Shown here in pieces: positions 8,133 through 16,652 of a stretch of DNA of 53,156 bases. This stretch comes from JANRLJ01 sp034437895 (lineage in GTDB: Bacteria; Chloroflexota; Anaerolineae; Aggregatilineales; Phototrophicaceae). A model generated the notes under the pieces. It made no database searches, was not told the DNA's origin, and was given only the letters and a program-made list of their open reading frames with translations. Location of the stretch: positions 1-53,156 of the forward strand of contig DAOTTO010000238.1 of assembly GCA_034437895.1 (NCBI GenBank). Direction: 5' to 3'. Positions within the stretch are counted from its first letter, which is position 1. Each line of letters opens with the position of its first letter. Both the position numbers and the translations under genes were made by a program.

Positions 8133-8891
8133 TTACCGTCCGGCAACGAGGCGTTCATCAACTTCTTCGCTGGAGATCAAGCGACCATCGCGCACTTCTT
8201 GGACGCGAGGTATTAATCCTGCCAGGTCTTTATCGTGGGTGACCATCACAATCGTTTTGCCCTGCGCGACCAATTCCTCGAACATGCCGAAGACCAGCCC
8301 GGCGGAGACAGTATCCAGATTACCTGTTGGCTCATCACCAACAAGCAGTTGAGGATCGTTCACTAATGCACGGGCGATGGCGGCACGCTGCTGCTGCCCA
8401 CCGGAAATCTGGCTCGGATACTTATTCGCCACATCGGGTAGATCGACTCTTTCTAGCATGTCCATCGCCCGTTGATGGCGTTTTCCGGGATAGGTGCCAG
8501 TGTAGTTCATCGGCATCATGACATTTTCCAGTACTGTCAGCGTGGGTAGAAGCTGAAAGAACTGAAACACGACACCAACATTTTTGCCACGCCATTTGGC
8601 GACCTGATTTTCGCTCATCTTGGTCAGGCGCTCGCCGCAGACATAAACTTCGCCTTCGGTAGGGCGATCAATGCCCGTTATCATGTTAATCATAGTGCTT
8701 TTGCCGCTACCGGAAGGCCCAACAATCGCCATAAATTCGCCTGCATCGACTTGTAAATCTACGCCCCGCAGCGCTTCCAGCGGCCCTGCTTTGGTCTTGT
8801 AGATTTTCTTTACGCCTTCCAGCGAAATCAGCGGTTTGTTGGCGGCGCTGCCGTTTCCATTGCCGTTACGTTTTTGCTTGTCATTTGTCAT
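8133..8891 (-). CDS. ABC transporter ATP-binding protein (MacB/LolD type)
   Basis: 252 residues. Walker A GPSGSGKST (58-66), signature SGGQQQR (163-169), Walker B LLVGDEPTG (182-190) and the H-loop in VTHD (His219) are intact. The Q-loop region FQFFQLLPTLTV is typical of the LolD/MacB/FtsE-like subfamily that powers FtsX-type permeases in mechanotransmission-type export. The N-terminal 20 residues are a polar Asn/Gly tail. The ATG at 8891 follows AAAGGA. It is the last gene of the cassette, 69 bp after the permease, with a perfect palindrome in between that may adjust its level. Substrate unknown: drug, peptide or lipoprotein. Confidence 0.92.
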   Translation of the reverse strand: MTNDKQKRNGNGNGSAANKPLISLEGVKKIYKTKAGPLEALRGVDLQVDAGEFMAIVGPSGSGKSTMINMITGIDRPTEGEVYVCGERLTKMSENQVAKWRGKNVGVVFQFFQLLPTLTVLENVMMPMNYTGTYPGKRHQRAMDMLERVDLPDVANKYPSQISGGQQQRAAIARALVNDPQLLVGDEPTGNLDTVSAGLVFGMFEELVAQGKTIVMVTHDKDLAGLIPRVQEVRDGRLISSEEVDERLVAGR

Positions 8892-8917
8892 GTTGTTTTC
8901 CTTTGTTTCGTCATTTT

Positions 8918-8946
8918 GTAGGGGCGACTCGCCGAGTCGCCCCTAC
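8918..8946. repeat. Perfect palindrome between permease and ATPase genes
   Basis: GTAGGGGCGACTCG and its exact reverse complement flank a single central base, giving a very stable hairpin in RNA of either strand. There is no U-run on the minus-strand downstream side, so it is more likely an mRNA-stabilising or processing hairpin, or a mobile repeat, than a full terminator. A degenerate copy lies at 4150-4179 and a similar hairpin at 29004-29032. Confidence 0.8.
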
Positions 8947-8960
8947 GCGACATATTATCT

Positions 8961-11828
8961 TTATTGGTAGCGCAGAATATCTGAAACCGTCTTACGTGCC
9001 GCAGAGAGCGAAGGCCACAGGCTGGCGATAATCGTAATCACGATCATGCCAACTAACCCCAGTAAAGCGGCCTGCACCGGATAAACGGGCGGGAAGGTCT
9101 CGATAAATTGCGTAACGGTCAGCAGCATGTATTGAATGGCGACGGCGATAGGCAGGCCAACGAGCCACGCGATGATGCCGACGACCATACCTTCGGTCAA
9201 AAACTGCGTAGCAACCGTGCCGGAACTCGCGCCGATGGAGCGCATCACGCCGATTTCTTTTTGCCGCTCGAAGACACTCATGGAAAGAGTTGTCAGCAGA
9301 CCAAGCGCACCTACCAGCGCGATTAACCCTGCGACCAATTGCAACACGACTTGAATAATCGTGAAGAAGTTAGTGAGCAGATCAACCTGCGCGACAAAGT
9401 TAATCGTCTGAACGGGGATACCCGCGCTCAGGAAATCTTCGTTGAGCGCATCGATGATGTCATCCAACTGCGCCGTCGTCGGGTTTTCCAGTGTCGTCGT
9501 CAAGAAGTAGGCTTGCGGCTGTGGGACTCGTTCACCGTCCAAATTTTGCCCGTCAAGGGTTGCCAACTGCTGCCAATCGAGGCCGATGAGTTCCGCAGGC
9601 AGGGCATCAGATTGCATTTGCGCGGGTAAATCCAGAATGCCCGTCACCGTAAAGGTCTCGGTTGCACCGTCGGGTTGCGATGAGGCTAACTGCAAGGTAT
9701 CGCCAACGGCATAACCGCCGTTTTCCGCCAGCGCTCGGCTGATGACAACCGTTGGTTCGTCGGGGGTAAAAATTGCGCCGCCGTCTTCGATGAAATTGGC
9801 AAAGAGTGTGGCGGCCTCACGGGTAAAACCGAAGGCGGCTGCTTCTGCTGCTGCGCCACCCTCTTTAGCCGCGTTGACCAGCGAAGCGTAACGCAAGAAA
9901 TTCGCTGCTTCCGCCGGAACAGGGATGGGAGAAGTGAGTTCTGGGACAGTGGTATAACCCGTCACTTCCGCTAAAACGCGCCAATCCATCCATACTTGGT
10001 CAAAGGGATAATTCGAGAGGCCGACGATAATCAGCTCTTTGGTGTTGCCGGGGACTTTAAGGACGACACTATCACCGACATTTTTGCCCATTTTAGTGGC
10101 AAGTGTCTGTGCGAGGATAATCCCATTGCTGCCATTGGCATCCGTCAACGGGTCGCCCACGTCCACTGTGAAGTTAAAAGCAGGGGTCGCGCTGTTGATG
10201 TCGTAGCCGTAAGCGAAGATTCCCGGAGGGCCGCCTGCCGCTAAAACCGGCTCGTAACCTTCAAATTCGACTTGGTATTGAAATCCCGGCTCAATCGCGC
10301 CGATCAGATTGTTATCAGCCGTCTGGAAGTTATCGCTAATGATGGCGTTAATTTGTTCTGGGTCTCGGCCTTGATTCGGCACGAGGCCGATTTCCACATT
10401 AAATGTGTCGATAAACGTGCCAATACCGTTGGTGAGTGAATTAAACACCGCGAAGATACCCATAAACGCGCCTGCCGCAATCGACAAGGTAATCACTGTA
10501 AAGGCGAGACGGCTTTTCTTGATGCTGACGTTGCTCAAACCCTGCCGGATCGTAATCGGGATGGGCAGGGCGCTGATTAACTTGGCAAGCGGCCCGGTGC
10601 CATATTTGGCATCAATACCGAGATCGGTTATCGCGTCCAGAATCTTCACCTGTGTTCCCAAGAAAACAGGCAGCACTGCGGCTAGGACTGGAATCAGCAG
10701 ACCGACGATCACGCCTATGATGATTGAACTGGTCGAAATCTGGAACCCGTCCAGCACCGTACCGAGCGTGGGGGCGAGAGCTTGCGCGGCGGCATTCCCG
10801 CCCAAAATACCAACGATTACACCGGGGGTCACGCCGATTACGCCATAAGAGAAGGCGATGCCGCAGTACATGACGAAGTTATCCCAGCGGGTCGCGCCCA
10901 TCGACTTCATCACGCCGATCAAGCGTTTTTGCTCGACGACAATCGAACTGATGACGTTAATCACTAAAAAGCCAGAGACGACCAACGCGACAATCGCTAG
11001 AAAGCCCATCGTATTACCAATGGTTTGTGCGCCTTGAATCTGTTGATTTTCCGCTGGATTTTGCACGAGTGTAAAAACGGGACGATAGGCGGTCTCATTA
11101 GCAATCAGGTTAGAAAACGCCTCTTGCTGTGCTTCCGCCGTCGGAAAATCCACAAAACGTGCCTCAAATGCTGAAAGACCGATTAAGCCAGACACATAAT
11201 TGACATTCGTAGGCGAAGCGTACATACGCTGATTTGTACCTTGATAGGCATCAAAGACGATGCCCGAAACTGTCCATGTTTCCAGCGTCCCAATTTCGCC
11301 TGCTTGGGTGGCATCCTTTGAAGGACTCAAAATACGGAAGATGAGGGTATCGCCAACACCGATAAGGAGGCTTTCTGCGGTACGCTGTTCTAACGCGACC
11401 TGATTTTGCCCTTCGGCTGGATAGTCACCCTCGATGAGGCGCAGGGGTTCCATCAGCATTTCTGCAAATGGCACGGTATAGCCCACGAGAACGGCTTGGT
11501 CAAAGTCTTCGGCATCCTCGCTGAGTTTGTAGTAGCCTGTGCCTTGCGCGTAACCTTGGATTTCCGTTACGCCTTCGACTTGTGAGAGCTGCTCGATATA
11601 AGCCTCGTCATCCAGCGCGGCATCGCTATCCGCTGAAAGGAAAATATCGACCATCGAGAGTTCATCTTCTTTAATGTCTTCGCGCAGTTGGCGTACAATA
11701 ATGTCACTGAGCGAGAAGAACGCGATTGTCCCGGCGACACCGATAAAAATGGCGATGGAGACGAGGGCGGTACGGCCTTTACGTGCGGTTACGTCGCCTC
11801 TGATTTTGCGTGTACGTGTTTTAAACAT
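8961..11828 (-). CDS. FtsX-family ABC transporter permease, double-length
   Basis: 955 residues. One N-terminal transmembrane helix (about 20-42) is followed by a large extracytoplasmic domain. A three-helix FtsX core (about 275-400) follows, then another helix near 435-460 and a second long extracytoplasmic domain. A C-terminal three-helix FtsX core (about 835-950) contains VFERQKEIGVMRSIGAS, the amphipathic motif of this family; the equivalent VVEQKRLIGVMKSMGAT lies in the first core. Two FtsX units in one chain mean that a single polypeptide can form the transport core. It starts 4 bp after the upstream ATPase and precedes a second ATPase, so the three form an operon. Confidence 0.9.
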   Translation of the reverse strand: MFKTRTRKIRGDVTARKGRTALVSIAIFIGVAGTIAFFSLSDIIVRQLREDIKEDELSMVDIFLSADSDAALDDEAYIEQLSQVEGVTEIQGYAQGTGYYKLSEDAEDFDQAVLVGYTVPFAEMLMEPLRLIEGDYPAEGQNQVALEQRTAESLLIGVGDTLIFRILSPSKDATQAGEIGTLETWTVSGIVFDAYQGTNQRMYASPTNVNYVSGLIGLSAFEARFVDFPTAEAQQEAFSNLIANETAYRPVFTLVQNPAENQQIQGAQTIGNTMGFLAIVALVVSGFLVINVISSIVVEQKRLIGVMKSMGATRWDNFVMYCGIAFSYGVIGVTPGVIVGILGGNAAAQALAPTLGTVLDGFQISTSSIIIGVIVGLLIPVLAAVLPVFLGTQVKILDAITDLGIDAKYGTGPLAKLISALPIPITIRQGLSNVSIKKSRLAFTVITLSIAAGAFMGIFAVFNSLTNGIGTFIDTFNVEIGLVPNQGRDPEQINAIISDNFQTADNNLIGAIEPGFQYQVEFEGYEPVLAAGGPPGIFAYGYDINSATPAFNFTVDVGDPLTDANGSNGIILAQTLATKMGKNVGDSVVLKVPGNTKELIIVGLSNYPFDQVWMDWRVLAEVTGYTTVPELTSPIPVPAEAANFLRYASLVNAAKEGGAAAEAAAFGFTREAATLFANFIEDGGAIFTPDEPTVVISRALAENGGYAVGDTLQLASSQPDGATETFTVTGILDLPAQMQSDALPAELIGLDWQQLATLDGQNLDGERVPQPQAYFLTTTLENPTTAQLDDIIDALNEDFLSAGIPVQTINFVAQVDLLTNFFTIIQVVLQLVAGLIALVGALGLLTTLSMSVFERQKEIGVMRSIGASSGTVATQFLTEGMVVGIIAWLVGLPIAVAIQYMLLTVTQFIETFPPVYPVQAALLGLVGMIVITIIASLWPSLSAARKTVSDILRYQ

Positions 11829-11832
11829 AGGT

Positions 11833-12597
11833 CTATTGTCCCTTTTTTACAGCGCGTAATTCATGAGTCCGCAATGCTTCCAGTTCTTGCGTGCGGCGGC
11901 GACCAGCGGCTTCGACGGATGAGCCTTCGATCAATCCATCGGAGAGGGTCATCACTTTACGAACATTTTTGCCCAGTTCGCGGTCATGGGTGACGACCAA
12001 AACGGTGCTACCTTGTTCGCTCAGTTCGTTGAAGGTATCAAAGACGATGCCAGCGCTCATGCGGTCAAGGTTGCCCGTCGGTTCATCCCCAATGATGAGG
12101 GCGGGGTCATTGGCGAGGGCGCGGGCAATCGCCACACGCTGCTGCTGCCCACCGGAGAGCATATCGGGCGTTTTGTTGGCTTGATCGGCGATCCCGAATC
12201 GTTCCAAAAGCGCCATCGCTTTGTCTTTGCGCTCGGAAGGTTTATGCACGTTGCAAAAATCCATCGGCGCGATCACATTTTGTACGACGGTCAAAGTCGG
12301 TAGCAGTTGGAAGAATTGGAAGATGATGCCGATGTTGCGCCCGCGCCACTTCACAAGCTCGCGCTTGGGGGCGTTGACGACATCAATGCCGTCCACCGTC
12401 ACTTTGCCCGATGTCGGCGTATCAATCGCTGTAATCATGTTCAAGAAGGTGGTCTTGCCACCGCCGCTGGGGCCAATTAAGGAGATAAAATCGCCTCTAT
12501 CAATGGTTAAATCAATACCTCTTAATACATTGAGGTAGCCGGCTTGCGTTTCGTAGGTTTTGGTTAAGCTGTTAATTTGGATGAACGGCTCTGGCAT
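11833..12597 (-). CDS. ABC transporter ATP-binding protein, first gene of the cassette
   Basis: 254 residues. Walker A GPSGGGKTT (42-50), signature SGGQQQR (148-154), Walker B LIIGDEPTG (168-175) and VTHD (His204) are complete. It is a clear paralog of the ATPase at 8133-8891 (both carry KWRGxNxGxxFQFFQLLP) but diverged at both ends, with an Arg-rich C-terminal extension. The ATG at 12597 has a G-rich ribosome site. It is translated 4 bp before the permease. Two different ATPases around one two-domain permease suggest a heterodimeric motor, or alternative ATPases for one permease. Confidence 0.92.
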   Translation of the reverse strand: MPEPFIQINSLTKTYETQAGYLNVLRGIDLTIDRGDFISLIGPSGGGKTTFLNMITAIDTPTSGKVTVDGIDVVNAPKRELVKWRGRNIGIIFQFFQLLPTLTVVQNVIAPMDFCNVHKPSERKDKAMALLERFGIADQANKTPDMLSGGQQQRVAIARALANDPALIIGDEPTGNLDRMSAGIVFDTFNELSEQGSTVLVVTHDRELGKNVRKVMTLSDGLIEGSSVEAAGRRRTQELEALRTHELRAVKKGQ

Positions 12598-12734
12598 GAT
12601 GCGTTGTCCCCCCTTTGCCGAAAGGTCACTAGAATGTTGAGCAAATCGTTATTGTAAGCACTTGTACGCGCTGTGACTGTGAAAGGTTGCACAACCGCAC
12701 TTTCTGATTGTATACGAATTTTTACAAGATTGGG

Positions 12735-12767
12735 CAAAGAAAAAGACAGCCGCTGTGGGCTGCCTTT
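12735..12767 (-). terminator. Intrinsic terminator after the MoxR/VWA operon or within its spacer
   Basis: On the minus strand AAAGGCAGCC, a 6-nt loop and GGCTGTCTTT form a 10-bp stem (one G-U pair) followed by TTCTTTG. It sits just past the stop of the VWA gene and upstream of the ABC cassette. The rest of 12598-12787 shows only AT-rich promoter-like sequence. Confidence 0.7.
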
Positions 12768-12787
12768 GAAAGGAAGGGACGAAAATG

Positions 12788-14170
12788 TTAATAAATCGCA
12801 GGTAGTGTCACAATCGACGTAGCGATTTCTTGCACACCGATGTCGAGATTACACTCATCCGGCAGGACGACGTGCAGCCGTAGACGATGCTCACGGATAG
12901 CTTGCGCCAGATGCGGCGTGGGCGAGCCTGTTTCGCCATCGGTCAGAAGCAGGATGCGGTTAATCTTGGGCTTCGCTTGCAGCACATGTTCCAGCACCGC
13001 GTTAATATCTGTGCCGCCTGTCGTTGTCAAGTGACCGCGCCGCAAATCCATCAAAGACAGCGCTGTTACGGCTGTCGAGAATTGGAATACATCAACTTCG
13101 CCATGCGCGACATACGGCAAAATCAGACCGAGCAAAACCATCAGCACATAATTCATTGAGCCAGAGACATCGAGATAGACATAAGCTTTGCTGGGTCGCT
13201 CCCGCACACGCGCCCGAATTTCGCCCGGCTGCGCCCATAAAACACCTTGTGCGCCCAAGCTGCGACGAGCAGGTGCGAGGCGATCCCGCGCATTCGGCAA
13301 AACGCCTGTGCCTAATGTCGTCTGGATGGGCATTTTGGCTTTGCGACGATGAACACCTAGTTGATTTCCTAAACACAGCCGCAGTGTCCGCGAAAAGACA
13401 CGTCGCGCATGTTCACTGTTTGGATCCACCACACCGAAAGTCTGCGTCCGCATATAATCGCCCTCGCCGGGAGCGCCAATTTGCAGCTTAGGCCATTTCG
13501 CCGTCGCTTCCTTCATCATCTCTTTGATGAGCGGATCATGCTCTGGCGGGCCGTTATGATTGCCAAGCAACACGACTCCTTCTAATGGAAAGCCGCCTTT
13601 GAGCAGCAGGGCTAATACTTCTTCATACAGCGGCGGATTAAAGTTGTTAAAGTTCCCCGGCGGATAAAGCCGCATGAGTAACTCGCGTGTTCCGGCGGGG
13701 CCTACTTCGGGATAAACCGGATTTTCCGGCCAGCCGACGGGCGGACGTAGCAGACAGTGCGGGAATTGATCTGCCGCGTTGACGGCTTCAAAAAAGCCGC
13801 GATATTCAGGCCGCCAGAATTCTTGCATCAGCCCAGCATTGATGATGGCATCAAAGGCGATGTTTTGTGCTTGGGTCATGCGCGGATACATACGGGTATG
13901 CGCCAACATCACATGCCAAAGTTCGTGCATGACGAGCAGAAATAGATGTTCGTCGCGCTTGCAGAATTTTTCGACAAAATCAGGATTAATCAGCAAACGC
14001 GGGTGGCGCTTGCATTCAACAGCAGCAGTCGGCAGCGCTCGTGTCGTCTGGATTCCGATTAATCGTGTAAGTGTTTGCATCTCAAATTTTGATGCAGGCA
14101 TACAAGCGATCAAGCGTTTTTTGATGGCGATGTCCTCGGAGTGGGTGGTTGTTTTTCGCAGCGCACTCAT
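12788..14170 (-). CDS. DUF2201-type putative metallopeptidase with VWA domain
   Basis: 460 residues. The N-terminal half holds MHELWHVMLAH (residues 81-91), an HExxH zinc signature in the position typical of the putative metallopeptidase (DUF2201) family. The C-terminal part is a VWA-like fold with a MIDAS set: LDVSGSM (333-339), TTGGTD (about 382-387) and LTDGE (about 409-413). Proteins of this layout accompany MoxR-type AAA+ ATPases and are thought to act with them in protein remodelling or maturation. The gene overlaps its upstream neighbour by 4 bp (ATGA), so translation is coupled. No signal peptide, so cytoplasmic. Confidence 0.87.
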   Translation of the reverse strand: MSALRKTTTHSEDIAIKKRLIACMPASKFEMQTLTRLIGIQTTRALPTAAVECKRHPRLLINPDFVEKFCKRDEHLFLLVMHELWHVMLAHTRMYPRMTQAQNIAFDAIINAGLMQEFWRPEYRGFFEAVNAADQFPHCLLRPPVGWPENPVYPEVGPAGTRELLMRLYPPGNFNNFNPPLYEEVLALLLKGGFPLEGVVLLGNHNGPPEHDPLIKEMMKEATAKWPKLQIGAPGEGDYMRTQTFGVVDPNSEHARRVFSRTLRLCLGNQLGVHRRKAKMPIQTTLGTGVLPNARDRLAPARRSLGAQGVLWAQPGEIRARVRERPSKAYVYLDVSGSMNYVLMVLLGLILPYVAHGEVDVFQFSTAVTALSLMDLRRGHLTTTGGTDINAVLEHVLQAKPKINRILLLTDGETGSPTPHLAQAIREHRLRLHVVLPDECNLDIGVQEIATSIVTLPAIY

Positions 14171-14985
14171 GCCATCAACCCTTCTTGAATTGCCCCTGTC
14201 GCACGGGCTAATGCGACCATCCGCGCATCATCCGTCACCAACGAGCGCGTTAAATAGCTCTGATTAAACAGCAGGGGGGCATTGGCAAGAAGGACTTGGG
14301 AACGCGCCCGCGCCAGCACATTGATGACCAATTGCAAATCAATCGCCCGAAATAGGCTAAACAGCGGCTTCGGCATGGGTCTGCTGGGGGCATCAAGCTC
14401 GTCATCGTCCTGACCTGTTGTGCTGTTTTGCTGGGCGTTTTCGTCGGGTGGAACAAAATAAGGCATGACCAAGCCTTTCCACGTTGGCTGATTCCAGCGA
14501 TAAACGAGTGCCGCGCCTTTTAATGCGTAGCCCGTCCATGCGGTCTCTAGCAATTTCTCTAATGCGCTGACGTTTTCGCCGCCCGTTTCGAGCATCTGCG
14601 CGATGGCCTTGCCGCTGGTTAAATCAGGATTCAGCGGATGTCCTAGCAAACGATAAAATGGGTCGCCAAGGCCATCCAGTTCAAAGCGGGCGACACTCCG
14701 CGCTAAGGGCAAAAACGGCGCGTTGACCTTTTCCTGATTCCCGAACAAGCCGGGACGGTTAAGCCGATTGGCATTATTATTTTGCGGCTGGGCAGGCGCA
14801 GCCGCCGGAGCAGGGGCGGCTGCGCCATTGGCCTGTTGATTATTATTCGCAGCCGTCGCAGGGCGGAACGCATTTGAGGCAGGGGCGGCAGGCGGCGTGG
14901 GCTGGGGATTCGTTTGGGCTTGCGCCAGTGCTTGCAGTCCCATTAAAGAGGGCTGGCTATTCTGTGGTTGCTGAGTGTGAGTCAT
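14167..14985 (-). CDS. Unknown middle gene of MoxR-VWA operon, Pro/Ala/Gln-rich N-terminus
   Basis: 272 residues. Residues 1-85 are low complexity (Gln, Pro, Ala, Asn), which suggests a disordered arm. The remainder is alpha-helical in pattern, ending in SYLTRSLVTDDARMVALARATG. No known motif was recognised. Start ATG 14985 has GAGGAGA at 7 nt and overlaps the MoxR stop by 4 bp; its own stop overlaps the VWA start by 4 bp. Strict coupling on both sides implies that the three products work together, perhaps as adaptor or substrate of the AAA+ ring. Confidence 0.8.
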   Translation of the reverse strand: MTHTQQPQNSQPSLMGLQALAQAQTNPQPTPPAAPASNAFRPATAANNNQQANGAAAPAPAAAPAQPQNNNANRLNRPGLFGNQEKVNAPFLPLARSVARFELDGLGDPFYRLLGHPLNPDLTSGKAIAQMLETGGENVSALEKLLETAWTGYALKGAALVYRWNQPTWKGLVMPYFVPPDENAQQNSTTGQDDDELDAPSRPMPKPLFSLFRAIDLQLVINVLARARSQVLLANAPLLFNQSYLTRSLVTDDARMVALARATGAIQEGLMA

Positions 14986-16433
14986 TGCAAGGTCTCCTCA
15001 GTGATGCCGAATAGATTTAAATCCTCGATAAACCGTTCCAGAGATTCCTTCCAGTTATGCTTGCGCCACAAAACAGGGAAGCCATTAAAGACAAAGTTGC
15101 GTTCCAGACGATAGATGCCGGTTTCTTCGCGCCCTTGGTTAATCCGCAGCCAGTCTTTAATCTCCCGCCAGAGCGTATTGTCCGGGCCGTTTTGCGGAAT
15201 ATTAGTCAAGGTGAAGCGCGGCTCTAAAACATGATAGGCAAGCTGCGCCAGCGGCTCGAAGGCTGAAGGATCGAGATTGCGTTTGTCGCGCAGTCGTAAA
15301 AAGATGGCAATAGCCAAGCCGATCTGTCGCGCATCGGAGTCTTCATTGCCGAGGGTCTGCGTAATCAGCCGAGACATATCAAAGTCGGAAAAGCCGAGTT
15401 CGTCCGCCAAGACCACCCGCTTTGCCCGGTCAAGTTCTTCCATCACCTGCCGCCACGCATCATCTTCCAGATACTGAGTCATCTCCCACGCTTGCTTGTG
15501 GATGGCGATGATTTTGATCTGCGCGGGTGGCACATCCGTCGCGGTTTGTGGCATTCCATAAACGAGTGCGAGTTCAGCGCTGTCGGCGGGGTCGGCATCG
15601 TCGCCTTCCAAGAGAAGACGTGCGGCATGAATCGCCACCACAGAACGCGCCAACATACGAGCGCGGCGCGGACTTTGTGGCAGGTGGGCGTGTTCGAGTA
15701 AATCCACTGCATACACCACATAATCGCCCAGCCAATCGGCCAATTCGCGCTCAAGCTGCGGAATAAGACGCGCACATTCTTCCACCAGCGCGGGTAAATT
15801 AATATCGGCGATTTCGTCCATCACGCCATTGCCTTCCCATGCTACGAGTTGGCGGCGCTCCGCTTTGCTGAGTTCGCTCCAATTGGGGACGGCGATAATA
15901 AAGGGGAAGCGATCCGTCAGCGCCGGGTCGAGTGCTTCTGAGCCGAAATAGACATCGGAAGTCGCGGACGCGGTAGTGAGTTCTTCCGGCGCGGGTGGAT
16001 TCATCGCCGCCCAACGGTGGCGCAGTTTTTCCAGCGCCATCCCTACGACACGGCGTTCATGGATGATCGGGAACATCTTATTTTGCAAATCTGCCCGGCA
16101 GCGCGAAATTTCATCAAAAAACACGAATCCCGCGTCCCAAATCGCGCCGGGGGTGCTGATAAATGCCAAACTGTCGCCGCTTTCATCTGGGAGGGGAATA
16201 CCCACGAGATCGTCATAATTGAGCAGCGCCGCGTTGTAATGCCGCATCGATAAGCCTAGTGCCGCCGCCACCCGTTCTACCAACAGGGATTTTCCTGTCC
16301 CATGCGGGCCGATGAGCAGCAGCGGCGCTTCCGTCGCTAATGAGGCCAGCAGCACTGCGTCCAAGTGCCGCCAGCCGCGTATCCCTAATGCAGCAGTCAG
16401 GCTCGTTTCCGTCATGGTTGGGTCGTCGATCAT
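14982..16433 (-). CDS. MoxR-like AAA+ ATPase
   Basis: 483 residues. Walker A GPHGTGKS (43-50), Walker B FVFFDEISR (103-111) and a sensor-1 region RWAAMNPP (about 140-147) are seen, with an insert pattern as in the MoxR/RavA branch. These hexameric ATPases act as chaperones that assemble or activate partners containing VWA domains. The C-terminal 230 residues are helical and lack recognised motifs, longer than the average MoxR. The ATG at 16433 follows GGGAGAGA. First gene of a three-gene operon with the unknown protein and the HExxH/VWA protein. Confidence 0.88.
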   Translation of the reverse strand: MIDDPTMTETSLTAALGIRGWRHLDAVLLASLATEAPLLLIGPHGTGKSLLVERVAAALGLSMRHYNAALLNYDDLVGIPLPDESGDSLAFISTPGAIWDAGFVFFDEISRCRADLQNKMFPIIHERRVVGMALEKLRHRWAAMNPPAPEELTTASATSDVYFGSEALDPALTDRFPFIIAVPNWSELSKAERRQLVAWEGNGVMDEIADINLPALVEECARLIPQLERELADWLGDYVVYAVDLLEHAHLPQSPRRARMLARSVVAIHAARLLLEGDDADPADSAELALVYGMPQTATDVPPAQIKIIAIHKQAWEMTQYLEDDAWRQVMEELDRAKRVVLADELGFSDFDMSRLITQTLGNEDSDARQIGLAIAIFLRLRDKRNLDPSAFEPLAQLAYHVLEPRFTLTNIPQNGPDNTLWREIKDWLRINQGREETGIYRLERNFVFNGFPVLWRKHNWKESLERFIEDLNLFGITEETLQ

Positions 16434-16606
16434 AGCTCTCTCCCTTACTCACGTTGCGGTCAACTCGGCAGTTTGCATTTCGGTGCTTTAATTTTAGTAG
16501 AATTTCCTTTCTTTATTTAAACGCAAAATAGGATTGCAACGCAACCCAACTTTTAGGGGATATTGCGAGGCCACTTTTTTTAATCCGCCGAGGATTTTAA
16601 AAATTG

Positions 16607-16615
16607 TGATATACT
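16607..16615 (+). promoter_or_regulatory. Extended -10 promoter for the SH3b surface-protein gene
   Basis: TGATATACT fits the TGnTATAAT extended -10 element; transcription would start near 16622, about 30 nt before the ATG at 16653. No good -35 is seen. The remaining spacer 16434-16606 holds no recognised feature. Confidence 0.45.
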
Positions 16616-16652
16616 TCTTGCCAATTTTGCTTAGGTAGTGCAGGGGAAGCGA

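Noticed and set aside
8133..12597. Cell-division FtsE/FtsX pair
   Set aside because: The permease is 955 residues with two FtsX cores and large outer domains, unlike the about 300-residue FtsX.
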